Assembly: GCA_020161965.1 (NCBI GenBank)
Contig: JAIUNH010000055.1
Location: 1-12,667 of the forward strand
DNA length: 12,667 nt
Direction of reading: 5' to 3'
Source: Pseudomonadota bacterium
GTDB lineage: Bacteria > Pseudomonadota > Alphaproteobacteria > CACIAM-22H2
Both the position numbers and the translations under genes were made by a program. How positions within the stretch are numbered: the first letter of the stretch is position 1; the number at the start of each line of letters is the position of its first letter. Positions 1-6,864 of the stretch are shown piece by piece. The notes under the pieces were generated by a model. That model ran no database searches. It was given only the letters and a program-made list of their open reading frames with translations, and was not told the origin of the DNA.

Positions 1-1
1 C

Positions 2-79
2 GCGAAAGCAGAAGGCCGCACCAGCGCGACCCTGGAACGTATTGTGGCTGCTATAAAAGGAAAAATTCCTGCCGTTTGA
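2..79 (+). CDS. C-terminal tail of an unidentified protein (5' end outside window)
   Basis: An open frame enters from the left edge and reads 25 residues (AKAEGRTSATLERIVAAIKG followed by KIPAV) to a TGA at 77-79. The tail is short, basic and probably helical. I do not recognise it. It would end 7 bp before the hisS stop codon, a normal convergent arrangement, which is the main argument that it is real. Against it, third positions are A/T-rich for this genome in its second half (ATA, AAA, GGA, AAA, ATT, CCT), so a chance open frame cannot be excluded over so short a stretch. No function is proposed. Confidence 0.4.
   Translation, partial: AKAEGRTSATLERIVAAIKGKIPAV
58..70. terminator. Possible weak hairpin between convergent genes
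   Basis: AGGAA (58-62) and TTCCT (66-70) form a 5-bp inverted repeat around a 3-base loop in an AT-rich patch. Read on the minus strand it is followed by TTTTATAG, so it could act as a weak intrinsic terminator for hisS transcripts. The stem is short and low in GC compared with the other two terminators in the window, so the call is tentative. Confidence 0.2.
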
Positions 80-86
80 CTGAAAT

Positions 87-1409
87 CTAGCCCTTCTCAG
101 GCGACCAGGAAGCGGCGTCGGCGTCGTACTGCACGCCGTTTTCCATGTTCTTCACCTGGTGCGGCGCGCCGGCTTCGACCGGCGGGAACCACACGAACGG
201 GATGCCCTTATCGCCCGCGTATTTGAGCTGGGCGTCCAATTTGCGTTCTTCGTGCCACAGCTCGACCTTCAAGCCGCGCCCGCGCAGCACGCGCGCGGTC
301 GCGGCGACCTGGGCGTAGTTGCCGCCACGCGGAAACACGACCAGCACGTCGGTCGGCGTCTTGCGCGTGGGCTTGATCACGCCTTCCTTCTGCAGCTTCC
401 AGAAGATGCGCGTGAGGCCGATCGAAATGCCGAGCCCCGGCAGGCGGCGATTGATCAGCGAGCCGACGAGATTGTCGTAGCGCCCGCCGCCGCACACGGT
501 TGGATAATCGGGGAACGCGGTGAGCTTGGTTTCGTAGACCGTGCCCGTGTAATAGGCGAGGCCGCGCGCGATCGACAGATCCGCGACGAACGACCCTTCG
601 GGAAAGCGCGAAAGCTCGCCCATCACGAAGCCGAGTTCCGACAGGCCTTGCTCGAGGACTTGCGATTTCACGCCCAGCGCCTCGACCTTGCCGACGACGC
701 CGGCATCCGTGCCCTTGATCTCGGCCAGCGCCAGGATCTTGCCGATCGTCGAATCGTCGAGCGACATTTCCGACGCCAGCATCGCCGACACGCCTTTGAC
801 GCCGATCTTGTCGAGCTTGTCGACGATCCGCATCGCGTTGCCGTAATCGGCCACGCCCAGGCCTTCGTAATAGCCTTGAAGGATTTTGCGATTGTTGATG
901 CGCGTGACCGAGCCGCCCACGCCGAGCTTGTCCAGCGTCTCGAACACGATGGCGGGCATTTCCGCGTCGTAATGCAGCGGAATGTCGCGCGTATCGACGA
1001 TATCGACGTCGCATTGGATGAATTCGCGGAAGCGGCCTTCCTGCGGGCGTTCGCCGCGCCAGGCCTTCTGCATCTGATAGCGCTTGAAGGGGAAAACCAG
1101 ATCGTTGAGGTTCGCCGCCACGTAGCGCGCCATCGGCACGGTCATGTCGTAATGCAGCGCGTGCTCGGGCGGCTGGGTCGCCTCGTCGCCTTCGGCCATC
1201 AAACGACGAATGGCGTAGATTTCCTTGTCGGTGTCGCCCTGCTTCAGCAGCACTTCGACCGGCTCGACCGAGCGCGTTTCGATCGGCGCGTAGCCGTAGC
1301 TTTCGAAGATCTTGCGGATCTGGTCGATCCACGAAAGCTCGACCATGCGCAATTCCGGCAGCCATTCCGGATAACCGCTGATGGCCTTCAATTTGTGCTT
1401 CTCGATCAA
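87..1409 (-). CDS. hisS: Histidyl-tRNA synthetase (class II)
   Basis: This cytoplasmic enzyme charges tRNA-His with histidine using ATP. The 440-residue protein is full length. Motif 2 is seen as WRGERPQEGRFREF (117-130), followed by IQCDVDIV. The histidine-specific HisA region reads RGLAYYTGTVYE (282-293), then GGGRYDNLVG (307-316) and motif 3, GLGISIGLTR (325-334). The last ~90 residues are the anticodon-binding domain (DVLVVFPRGG onward). The start is TTG: the frame has no ATG upstream, and AGGGG lies 8 bp before this TTG. Two oddities stand out. The usual Asp of the RGLDYYTG motif is Ala (A285), and phrases such as MTVPMARY and REFIQCDVDI resemble archaeal/eukaryotic-type HisRS more than the E. 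coli type. The catalytic-site Arg of the HisA motif (R282) and the motif 2 Arg (R128) are present, so it should be active. It diverges from the FAD oxidoreductase with 66 bp between starts. Confidence 0.95.
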   Translation of the reverse strand: MIEKHKLKAISGYPEWLPELRMVELSWIDQIRKIFESYGYAPIETRSVEPVEVLLKQGDTDKEIYAIRRLMAEGDEATQPPEHALHYDMTVPMARYVAANLNDLVFPFKRYQMQKAWRGERPQEGRFREFIQCDVDIVDTRDIPLHYDAEMPAIVFETLDKLGVGGSVTRINNRKILQGYYEGLGVADYGNAMRIVDKLDKIGVKGVSAMLASEMSLDDSTIGKILALAEIKGTDAGVVGKVEALGVKSQVLEQGLSELGFVMGELSRFPEGSFVADLSIARGLAYYTGTVYETKLTAFPDYPTVCGGGRYDNLVGSLINRRLPGLGISIGLTRIFWKLQKEGVIKPTRKTPTDVLVVFPRGGNYAQVAATARVLRGRGLKVELWHEERKLDAQLKYAGDKGIPFVWFPPVEAGAPHQVKNMENGVQYDADAASWSPEKG

Positions 1410-1417
1410 GGCGAATA

Positions 1418-1422
1418 CCCCT
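1418..1422 (-). promoter_or_regulatory. Ribosome binding site supporting the hisS TTG start
   Basis: Read on the minus strand, AGGGG is followed by eight bases (TATTCGCC) and then the TTG start codon at 1409-1407. The spacing is near ideal, and no ATG or GTG in the hisS frame lies within the short upstream region. This decides in favour of the TTG start. Confidence 0.55.
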
Positions 1423-1475
1423 ATTCCGACGCCTCCACATAACCCGGCGCAAACCGCGTTTCAATGCAGTAACGT

Positions 1476-2669
1476 ATGGCGGCCATGAACGAAGTTTTCG
1501 ATGTCGTCGTCGCCGGCGGGGCCGCCATCGGCTCTTCGGTCGCTTATCAACTCGCCGCCGATCCCGGTTTCAAGGGCCGGATCCTGGTGCTAGAGCCCGA
1601 TCCCGGCTACGAGCGCGCGGCCTCCGCCCGCTCGGCCGCGTCGATCCGCCAGCAATTCTCGGCCCCCGTGAACGTCAAGCTGTCGCTGTACGGGATCGAA
1701 TTCCTGCGCGATCTGGGCGCGCGTCTTTCGGTCGATGGCGAGCGCCCCGATATCGGCCTTCGCGAGGGCGGCTATCTGTTCATGGCGACGTCCAGCGGCG
1801 AAGCGGTTTTGCGCGAGAACCACGCGCTGCAAATTTCGCTGGGCGCGGATATCGCGTTCTTCGACCGCGCCGGTCTCGCCGCGAAATTCCCATGGCTGGC
1901 GACCGACGATCTCGTCGCCGGGACCTGGGGCCGCACGGGCGAAGGCTGGTTCGACGGTTACGGCCTCGTTCAAGCGTTGCGCCGCAAGGCGCGGACGCTG
2001 GGTGTGGAATATCGCAAGGCCGCTTTGGCCGGAATCGACATGAAGGGCGATCGCGCGACGGCGTTACGCCTGTCCGACGGCACGGCGATCTCGGCGGGAC
2101 ATGTCGTGCTGGCGGCGGGCACGGGTACGCGCGAAATCGTGCGCGCGATCGGCTTCGACATTCCCGTCCACGCGAAAAAGCGCTTCGTCTTCACCTTCGA
2201 ATGCCGCACGCGGATCGACGGCGTGCCGCTGACCATCGATCCAAGCGGCGTCTATTTCCGCCCGGAAGGCGAAGGCTTCATCGGCGGGACGGTGCCGCCC
2301 GAGGACAAGGACCCCGACGTCGCGCCCGACGATTTCGAGGTCGATTACGATTTCTTCGACGAATATGTCTGGCCTGCTTTGGCGGCACGCGTGCCGGCAT
2401 TCGAAGCGATCAAGCGCGGCCGCGCCTGGGCCGGGCATTACGACATGAACATGTTCGATGCGAACGCGTTGATCGGCTTCGTGCCGGGTACGGCGAACGT
2501 GTTGCTCGCCAATGGCTTCTCCGGCCATGGGCTCCAGCAAAGCCCCGGTGTCGGACGCGGCCTCGCCGAACTGATCCGCCACGGCAAATATACGACGCTC
2601 GATCTTGGCGACCTGTCGCCCGCGCGTCTGCTGACCGGCGCCAAGATGCTGGAGAAAAACGTCGTCTAA
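1476..2669 (+). CDS. FAD-dependent oxidoreductase, DAO family (FOXRED1 / D-amino-acid- or sarcosine-oxidase-like)
   Basis: A 397-residue flavoprotein of the DAO fold, which oxidises C-N bonds of amino acids or secondary amines. The N-terminal FAD-binding beta-alpha-beta motif is VVVAGGAAIGSS (10-21). The middle Gly of GxGxxG is Ala here, a pattern I recall as common in FOXRED1-like proteins. The middle carries the substrate-domain signature of the family (GEGWFDGYGLVQALR), then HVVLAAGTGTREI. The C-terminal FAD-contacting stretch GFSGHGLQQSPG (347-358) is typical of FOXRED1-like and sarcosine-oxidase-beta-like enzymes. There is no signal peptide or membrane anchor. Two Met codons compete for the start (1476 and 1485) and neither has a clear Shine-Dalgarno. 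It is transcribed away from hisS and ends at a strong hairpin. The exact substrate (D-amino acid, N-methyl amino acid, opine) cannot be read from sequence. Confidence 0.88.
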   Translation: MAAMNEVFDVVVAGGAAIGSSVAYQLAADPGFKGRILVLEPDPGYERAASARSAASIRQQFSAPVNVKLSLYGIEFLRDLGARLSVDGERPDIGLREGGYLFMATSSGEAVLRENHALQISLGADIAFFDRAGLAAKFPWLATDDLVAGTWGRTGEGWFDGYGLVQALRRKARTLGVEYRKAALAGIDMKGDRATALRLSDGTAISAGHVVLAAGTGTREIVRAIGFDIPVHAKKRFVFTFECRTRIDGVPLTIDPSGVYFRPEGEGFIGGTVPPEDKDPDVAPDDFEVDYDFFDEYVWPALAARVPAFEAIKRGRAWAGHYDMNMFDANALIGFVPGTANVLLANGFSGHGLQQSPGVGRGLAELIRHGKYTTLDLGDLSPARLLTGAKMLEKNVV

Positions 2670-2678
2670 AAACGAAAA

Positions 2679-2702
2679 GGCCGCCCGGTGTCCCGGACGG
2701 CC
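2679..2702. terminator. Bidirectional intrinsic terminator between convergent genes
   Basis: GGCCGCCCGG (2679-2688) pairs with CCGGACGGCC (2693-2702) around a TGTC loop, with one internal C-A mismatch. It begins 10 bp after the oxidoreductase stop and ends 25 bp before the binding-protein stop. On the minus strand the stem is followed by TTTTCGTTTTT, a good U-tract. On the plus strand the tract is weak (CTTCGCGTT), so termination should be more efficient for the minus-strand gene. Confidence 0.75.
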
Positions 2703-2726
2703 CTTCGCGTTAACCGGCTTGCGCGT

Positions 2727-4340
2727 TTAGCGGCGCAGGCGGACGTGACGCAGCTCGACGTCTTCCTGCACGCGCATCTTGAACTCCGCGATGCGGTCGT
2801 TGAGCATCGCGAAGACCTGCGGTTCCTGATGCAAGGGAACGATCGGCACATCCTGGCGGATGATCGACCACACTTGCTTGGACAGGGCCGCGCGCTTGGT
2901 CATGTCGGTTTCGGTCGCGATCTGGTTGCGCAAAGCTTCGACCTGGGGATTTTGATACTTGCCCCAGTTGAACGTGCCCGCCCCGTCCGTCATCGTCAGC
3001 AACTCGCGCAGCGGGTTGGAGATGTCAAAATTGCCGGGCGTCCAGCCGAGCAGATAGAACTGGAACTGGCCCTGGCCGCCCGCCGGGATGAACTGGCTGA
3101 ACGGCATGGCGTTGAGGCGCGCGGTAATGCCGACTTGCGCCAGCATCGAGACGACGGCGGTGCACAGATCCTCGTCGTTGATGTAGCGGTTGTTCGGGCA
3201 ATGGAACGGCACAGTCACGCCGTTGGGATAGCCCGCCTCCGCCAGCAGCTTGCGCGACGCGGCTTGATCATAGGGCAGACGCTGGTTCGATTCCTGATCC
3301 CAGCCCTGGACCTGCGGCGCAATGATCAGCCCCGACGCTTGGCCGAAGCCGCGCATCGTGACGCGCATCAGCGCCTGGCTGTTGATCGCCTGATAGATCG
3401 CGCGGCGCACGCGCGCATCCTTCAGCGGGTTCTTGACGTTCGGCTGGTCGAGCAGATTGTCGCGCACCGTGTCGAAAGCGAAATAAACGGTACGCGCCGT
3501 CGGCCCTTGCACGACGCGAAGATCGCTGAGCTGGCGCAGCGCGTTCACGTCCTGCAGCGGGACCGGGTACATCAGATCGAGTTCGCGCGAACGCACGGCG
3601 GCGACGCGCGTCGCCGGGTTGGCGACCGGGCGCCAAATCGCGCGGGTAATGCCCGTCGCGGTCGCGGGATCCCAGGCGTTCGGGTTGATTTCCATCACCG
3701 TGCGCTCGTCGGCCACGCGCTCGACGAAGCGGAACGGTCCCGTGCCGTTGACGTTGAGATTGGCGAAATTGGTCGCCGCACCGGGCTGGCCCGAACGCGA
3801 CACGACCATCGCGTTGTTGGCGTCGAGCCACGGCTTGCTCATGATGAAGAACAGCGTCAAATCCTGGAGCAGAACCGGGTTCGGCCCCTTGGTGATGATG
3901 TTGACGGTGTTCTCGTCGACCTTCTCGACGCGCTCGATCGACACGACCGTGTAGCTCATGTCCGACGTCTGCTGGCGCACGCGCTCGAACGACGCGATCA
4001 CGTCGTCGGCGGTGAAGGGCTGGCCGCCGTGGAAGCGCACGTTGCGGCGCAGGTTGAAGCGCCAAGTCGTCGGGTTGGTCTGCGTCCAGCTTTCGGCGAG
4101 ACCGGGCTGGAGCGAGCCGTCGAAATTACGGCGCACCAGCGGATCGTACATGTTCGACTTCATCGCATTCGTCACGCCGTGGTTATTGGCGTGCGGATCG
4201 AGGCCGAGAATGTCGTTCGCCGAGCCGTAGCGGAAGATCTGCGCGTCCGCCGGGGCGGGCGCCACAGCCGCCAATACCGCGAACGCGGCGGCGGCGAACA
4301 ACGCGGCGCGACCCGTCTTGCGGGAAGCCGTGATCGTCAT
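2727..4340 (-). CDS. ABC transporter substrate-binding protein, family 5 (DppA/OppA type)
   Basis: A 537-residue periplasmic binding protein of the SBP_bac_5 family, which delivers peptides, nickel or other small solutes to an inner-membrane ABC importer. Residues 1-33 are a Sec signal peptide: a basic start (SRKTGR), a hydrophobic Ala-rich core, and a predicted cut after ADA before Q34. There is no lipobox Cys, so it is a soluble periplasmic protein. The family signature lies at 82-114: AESWTQTNPTTWRFNLRR, then VRFHGGQPFTADDV. The C-terminus (IVPLHQEPQVFAML) is also typical. The ATG is preceded by AGGAG with a 9-bp spacer. No permease or ATPase gene is in the window, so the transporter partners lie elsewhere or this is an orphan. 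It is divergent from the D-aminopeptidase-like gene, which makes a peptide ligand plausible but unproven. Confidence 0.92.
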   Translation of the reverse strand: MTITASRKTGRAALFAAAAFAVLAAVAPAPADAQIFRYGSANDILGLDPHANNHGVTNAMKSNMYDPLVRRNFDGSLQPGLAESWTQTNPTTWRFNLRRNVRFHGGQPFTADDVIASFERVRQQTSDMSYTVVSIERVEKVDENTVNIITKGPNPVLLQDLTLFFIMSKPWLDANNAMVVSRSGQPGAATNFANLNVNGTGPFRFVERVADERTVMEINPNAWDPATATGITRAIWRPVANPATRVAAVRSRELDLMYPVPLQDVNALRQLSDLRVVQGPTARTVYFAFDTVRDNLLDQPNVKNPLKDARVRRAIYQAINSQALMRVTMRGFGQASGLIIAPQVQGWDQESNQRLPYDQAASRKLLAEAGYPNGVTVPFHCPNNRYINDEDLCTAVVSMLAQVGITARLNAMPFSQFIPAGGQGQFQFYLLGWTPGNFDISNPLRELLTMTDGAGTFNWGKYQNPQVEALRNQIATETDMTKRAALSKQVWSIIRQDVPIVPLHQEPQVFAMLNDRIAEFKMRVQEDVELRHVRLRR

Positions 4341-4475
4341 GATGATACTCTCCTGTTCGGACCTGTTATGGTTGCGGCCTTAGGTTTTCCCAACGCCTTG
4401 CGGGCAACTTTGCGACAGCCCAAGGTCCTAAGCAATCGAATTTCAAACGACCGCGATGCGGCAAACCGGAAATCC
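4341..4475. promoter_or_regulatory. Divergent promoter region between binding protein and D-aminopeptidase-like gene
   Basis: This 135-bp gap is the largest in the window and must carry promoters for both divergent genes. It holds two overlapping 6-bp inverted repeats: GGACCT (4359-4364) with AGGTCC (4423-4428), and CTTAGG (4379-4384) with CCTAAG (4427-4432). They could be operator half-sites for a shared regulator, but 6-bp arms this far apart occur by chance. I could not find a convincing plus-strand promoter. The AGGAG of the minus-strand gene lies at its left end. Confidence 0.5.
4365..4393 (-). promoter_or_regulatory. Candidate sigma-70-type promoter for the binding-protein gene
   Basis: On the minus strand, TTGGGA (4393-4388) and CATAAC (4370-4365) sit exactly 17 bp apart, each matching four of six consensus positions. 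This would give a short leader ending in the AGGAG ribosome site and the ATG at 4340. Matches of this quality arise by chance, so it is only a candidate. Confidence 0.3.
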
Positions 4476-5963
4476 ATGATCGCTGATACGAACTTGGTAA
4501 ACGCCGTTCGAACCGTTCGCGAACGTCTGGATCGGCCGGGCTGGCCGGGGGCGGCGATCGGTATCGTGCGCGGTACGGATATCGTCCTGCGCGAGACGTT
4601 CGGGCTCGCCAGCGTTGAACTCGGCGTGCCGCTATCGTCCGCCACGGTGATGACGGTCGCCTCCGTCACCAAGCAATTCACCTGCTTGGCGCTGCATATG
4701 CTCGCCCAAGAAGGCCGCATTGATCTCGATGGCGAAGTACAGCCCGGCATCACCTATCGCCATCTGATGCACAACGCCTCGGGCCTGCCCGAGATCATGG
4801 AGACCTATGCGCTGGGCGGTGGCGATCTGTCGGCCCCCGCCCCCCGCGCCGCATTGCTCGACCTGGTGCGCCGCCAATCGGCGCGCAACTTCAAACCGGG
4901 CACTGACTTCGCGTACTGCAACACCAATTTTGCCTATCTGCACGACGCGGCCGAACGCATCGAAGGCAAATCCTTTGCCGAGATTCTCCGGGATCGCATC
5001 CTTGCACCCGTCGGCATGAAAACGGCGCGCCTGGGCACGCGCCAAGACGAGGTGATCCCCGGCTTCGGCACCGGCTATCTGGTGCGCGACGACAGACTGA
5101 TCCGCGCGATCGATGCGTGGCCCGGCGGCGGCGAAGGCGGCATGCGGGCGAGCCTCGACGACATGATCGAATGGGCGCGCAACTGGTCGACCAAGAAGAT
5201 CGGCGGCGAATTGCTCGACGCGATTTGCGCGCAACGCCCTTTCACGAACGGCGCACAGAATTTCTACGCCAGCGGCATTCAGGTTTCGCCGTGGCGCGGG
5301 CTCGATACGATCGGCCATGGCGGTTTGATGCCGGGTTTCCTGACCGAGTTCATCCGCGTGCCGGCCGAAGATTTGACCGTGATCGTGATCGCCAATTCCG
5401 ATCGCTTCCAGCCCTGGCTGGTCGCGCGCGAAATCCTGGATCGCGCGCGCGGCCTCGATCCCGACGCGATCCGCCTGAGGGCCGATGCGATCGTGCCCGA
5501 CACCTATCTGTCGGAAGATGGCGGCTTGTCGCTCGAACTTCTGGCGCAAGACGGTTTCGCCGTCGCGCGCCAGCATGGCGGAACGTTCCCGCTCGATATC
5601 GAAGGCAATGCGCTGCGCGGCGGTTTCGCGTTTCGCTGGGACGGCGGCGGCGTGATCGGCGCCAACGGCAATCGCATCGCCTATCGCCGCATCGAAACGC
5701 CGGGCGAATTACCCAAAGGCCTCGACGGTGTGTGGCGCCATGCGGAACTGGGGGCGAGCTACACGATCGACGGTGCCGCGTTGCGCATCGACGGGCCGTT
5801 GCGCGGCGGCGTCATGGCGGATCTGGAGCCGTTGGCGAGATCGAGCTTCCGCATTCGCGCGCGCGATGGCTGGTATCCGCGCGTATACGACGCGCAATTG
5901 CGCGACGACGGCACGCTGCTGGTCAATGCCGGTCGGTCGCGGGGCTTTGCGTTCCGGAAATAG
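4476..5963 (+). CDS. D-aminopeptidase-like serine hydrolase (peptidase family S12, beta-lactamase fold)
   Basis: A 495-residue member of the penicillin-recognising serine hydrolases. The nucleophile motif is S63-V-T-K66, in the context SVTKQFTC. The second motif is Y147-C-N in the context FAYCNTNF, and the third is H281-G-G in the context IGHGGLMPGF. From memory of the family these contexts and spacings match Ochrobactrum anthropi D-aminopeptidase (Ser62, Lys65, Tyr153, His287) better than class C beta-lactamases or esterases. That enzyme releases N-terminal D-amino acids from peptides. The length agrees: a catalytic domain to about residue 320, then two C-terminal beta-rich regions as in that enzyme. 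There is no signal peptide, so it should be cytoplasmic. The ATG at 4476 follows a poor ribosome site (CCGGAAA). The frame stays open far upstream, but that part is antisense to the binding-protein gene. Its 3' end overlaps the convergent SDR gene by 41 bp. A D-amino amidase or plain esterase is the alternative. Confidence 0.85.
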   Translation: MIADTNLVNAVRTVRERLDRPGWPGAAIGIVRGTDIVLRETFGLASVELGVPLSSATVMTVASVTKQFTCLALHMLAQEGRIDLDGEVQPGITYRHLMHNASGLPEIMETYALGGGDLSAPAPRAALLDLVRRQSARNFKPGTDFAYCNTNFAYLHDAAERIEGKSFAEILRDRILAPVGMKTARLGTRQDEVIPGFGTGYLVRDDRLIRAIDAWPGGGEGGMRASLDDMIEWARNWSTKKIGGELLDAICAQRPFTNGAQNFYASGIQVSPWRGLDTIGHGGLMPGFLTEFIRVPAEDLTVIVIANSDRFQPWLVAREILDRARGLDPDAIRLRADAIVPDTYLSEDGGLSLELLAQDGFAVARQHGGTFPLDIEGNALRGGFAFRWDGGGVIGANGNRIAYRRIETPGELPKGLDGVWRHAELGASYTIDGAALRIDGPLRGGVMADLEPLARSSFRIRARDGWYPRVYDAQLRDDGTLLVNAGRSRGFAFRK

Positions 5964-6864
5964 CGTCGGTCATGTTTTCGACCAACGCGTGAAACGCGCG
6001 TTGCGGGCGCCACACGCCGTCGAGCATGGCTTTGCGCGGATTGGCGATCGGAATGAAATTCGGCGCGTCGTTTTTGGCTGTCACCGAAGCGGGATCGCGG
6101 CCCATTCGCGCATAGGCAAGTTCGACCCAATCGCGCACGCGATGCGCTTCGCCCGAACCCAGCACATACTCGCCGGGGCTCGCGCGTTCGGCCATCGCGG
6201 CCAAGGCGGCGACGATATCGCGCGCGGCGGACCAATCCGCACGACCGCCGATATTCATAAGCTCGAGCGATGCGCCCGACACGGCCGCATCGACGATTTT
6301 GCGAGTGACATAGCTCGGGCCCCGCAATTCGCTTTCGTGATTGAACAGCACGGCGAAGCTCGCGTGCAATCCCAAACGCTCGCGCGCATGGCGCACGAGA
6401 TCGCGCGTCCAAACCTTGGTATGGCCATAGAAGGTCCGCGGGCTCGCCGTCGTCGTCTCGTCGACGATCAAATCGGCGCCCTGCGCTTGATACATTTGCG
6501 ACGAACCGGCGAACACCGCGCGCGTCGTCCGGCTCTTCGCCGCGATCCAGTCGAGCAGCGTGGCCGCCGCTTCGAAATTGACGCGGATCATCGCGGCAAC
6601 TTCGGCGGATTTATCCCCCGCGCCGCCTTCCGACGAATGATGCGCCGCCGCCAAATGGAACACGCGCGCGGGGCGCACGCCGTCGAGCGTTTCGCGCAAC
6701 GCCTTGCCGTCGCCGACATCGCAGACGATTTTTCGTACACCGGGTTCGACGACAGAATCTTCGCGCCGCACGAGGCCGACGATGTCCCAATGATCGGCCA
6801 GCAACAGGCGCGAGAGCAAACGCCCGTCTTGCCCGCCCGCCCCGGTGATCAACGCGATCTTCAT
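5923..6864 (-). CDS. NAD(P)-dependent nucleotide-sugar SDR, GDP-mannose 4,6-dehydratase-like
   Basis: A 313-residue extended short-chain dehydrogenase. The Rossmann motif is ITGAGGQDG (6-14) and HLAAAHHSS (70-78) follows. The catalytic region is GSSQMYQ (120-126), with the Tyr-Lys pair Y146-GHT-K150. NHESELRG (175-182) followed by VTRKI is a hallmark shared with GDP-mannose 4,6-dehydratases. Where those enzymes have the catalytic Glu (SSSEMYG), this protein has Gln (Q123), and at 313 residues it is shorter than typical Gmd. It may therefore be a reductase or epimerase on a nucleotide sugar rather than a dehydratase. Its ATG overlaps the stop of the upstream glycosyltransferase-methyltransferase gene as ATGA, so the two are translationally coupled and probably act on the same glycan. 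Its 3' end runs 41 bp into the convergent hydrolase gene. Confidence 0.85.
   Translation of the reverse strand: MKIALITGAGGQDGRLLSRLLLADHWDIVGLVRREDSVVEPGVRKIVCDVGDGKALRETLDGVRPARVFHLAAAHHSSEGGAGDKSAEVAAMIRVNFEAAATLLDWIAAKSRTTRAVFAGSSQMYQAQGADLIVDETTTASPRTFYGHTKVWTRDLVRHARERLGLHASFAVLFNHESELRGPSYVTRKIVDAAVSGASLELMNIGGRADWSAARDIVAALAAMAERASPGEYVLGSGEAHRVRDWVELAYARMGRDPASVTAKNDAPNFIPIANPRKAMLDGVWRPQRAFHALVENMTDAISGTQSPATDRH
6861..6864 (-). other. ATGA stop/start overlap (translational coupling)
   Basis: On the minus strand the four bases ATGA contain the ATG of the SDR gene (6864-6862) and the TGA of the glycosyltransferase-methyltransferase gene (6863-6861). Such overlaps are a standard sign of one transcript with coupled translation, and they support a shared pathway. 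Confidence 0.85.

Noticed and set aside
159..1442. 427-residue plus-strand frame opposite hisS.
   Set aside because: The composition is that of a GC-rich antisense shadow, with no family motif, and it sits fully over a certain hisS.
1410..1475. T-box, His leader peptide or other attenuator ahead of hisS.
   Set aside because: The divergent gap is only 66 bp, with no His-codon run and no stable hairpin-terminator pair on the minus strand.
2688..4475. Long plus-strand open frame antisense to the binding-protein gene, continuous in frame with the serine hydrolase and suggesting a 1091-residue fusion.
   Set aside because: Its translation is Arg/His/Asp-rich and low in recognisable motifs, whereas the opposite strand encodes a clear SBP_bac_5 protein with signal peptide and ribosome site. 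The open frame is a by-product of GC-rich codon use. The hydrolase begins at 4476.
4476..5963. Antibiotic-resistance beta-lactamase.
   Set aside because: The SxxK/YxN pair is shared by the whole S12 family. There is no signal peptide, the third motif is HGG rather than KTG, and the extra C-terminal region fits D-aminopeptidase.
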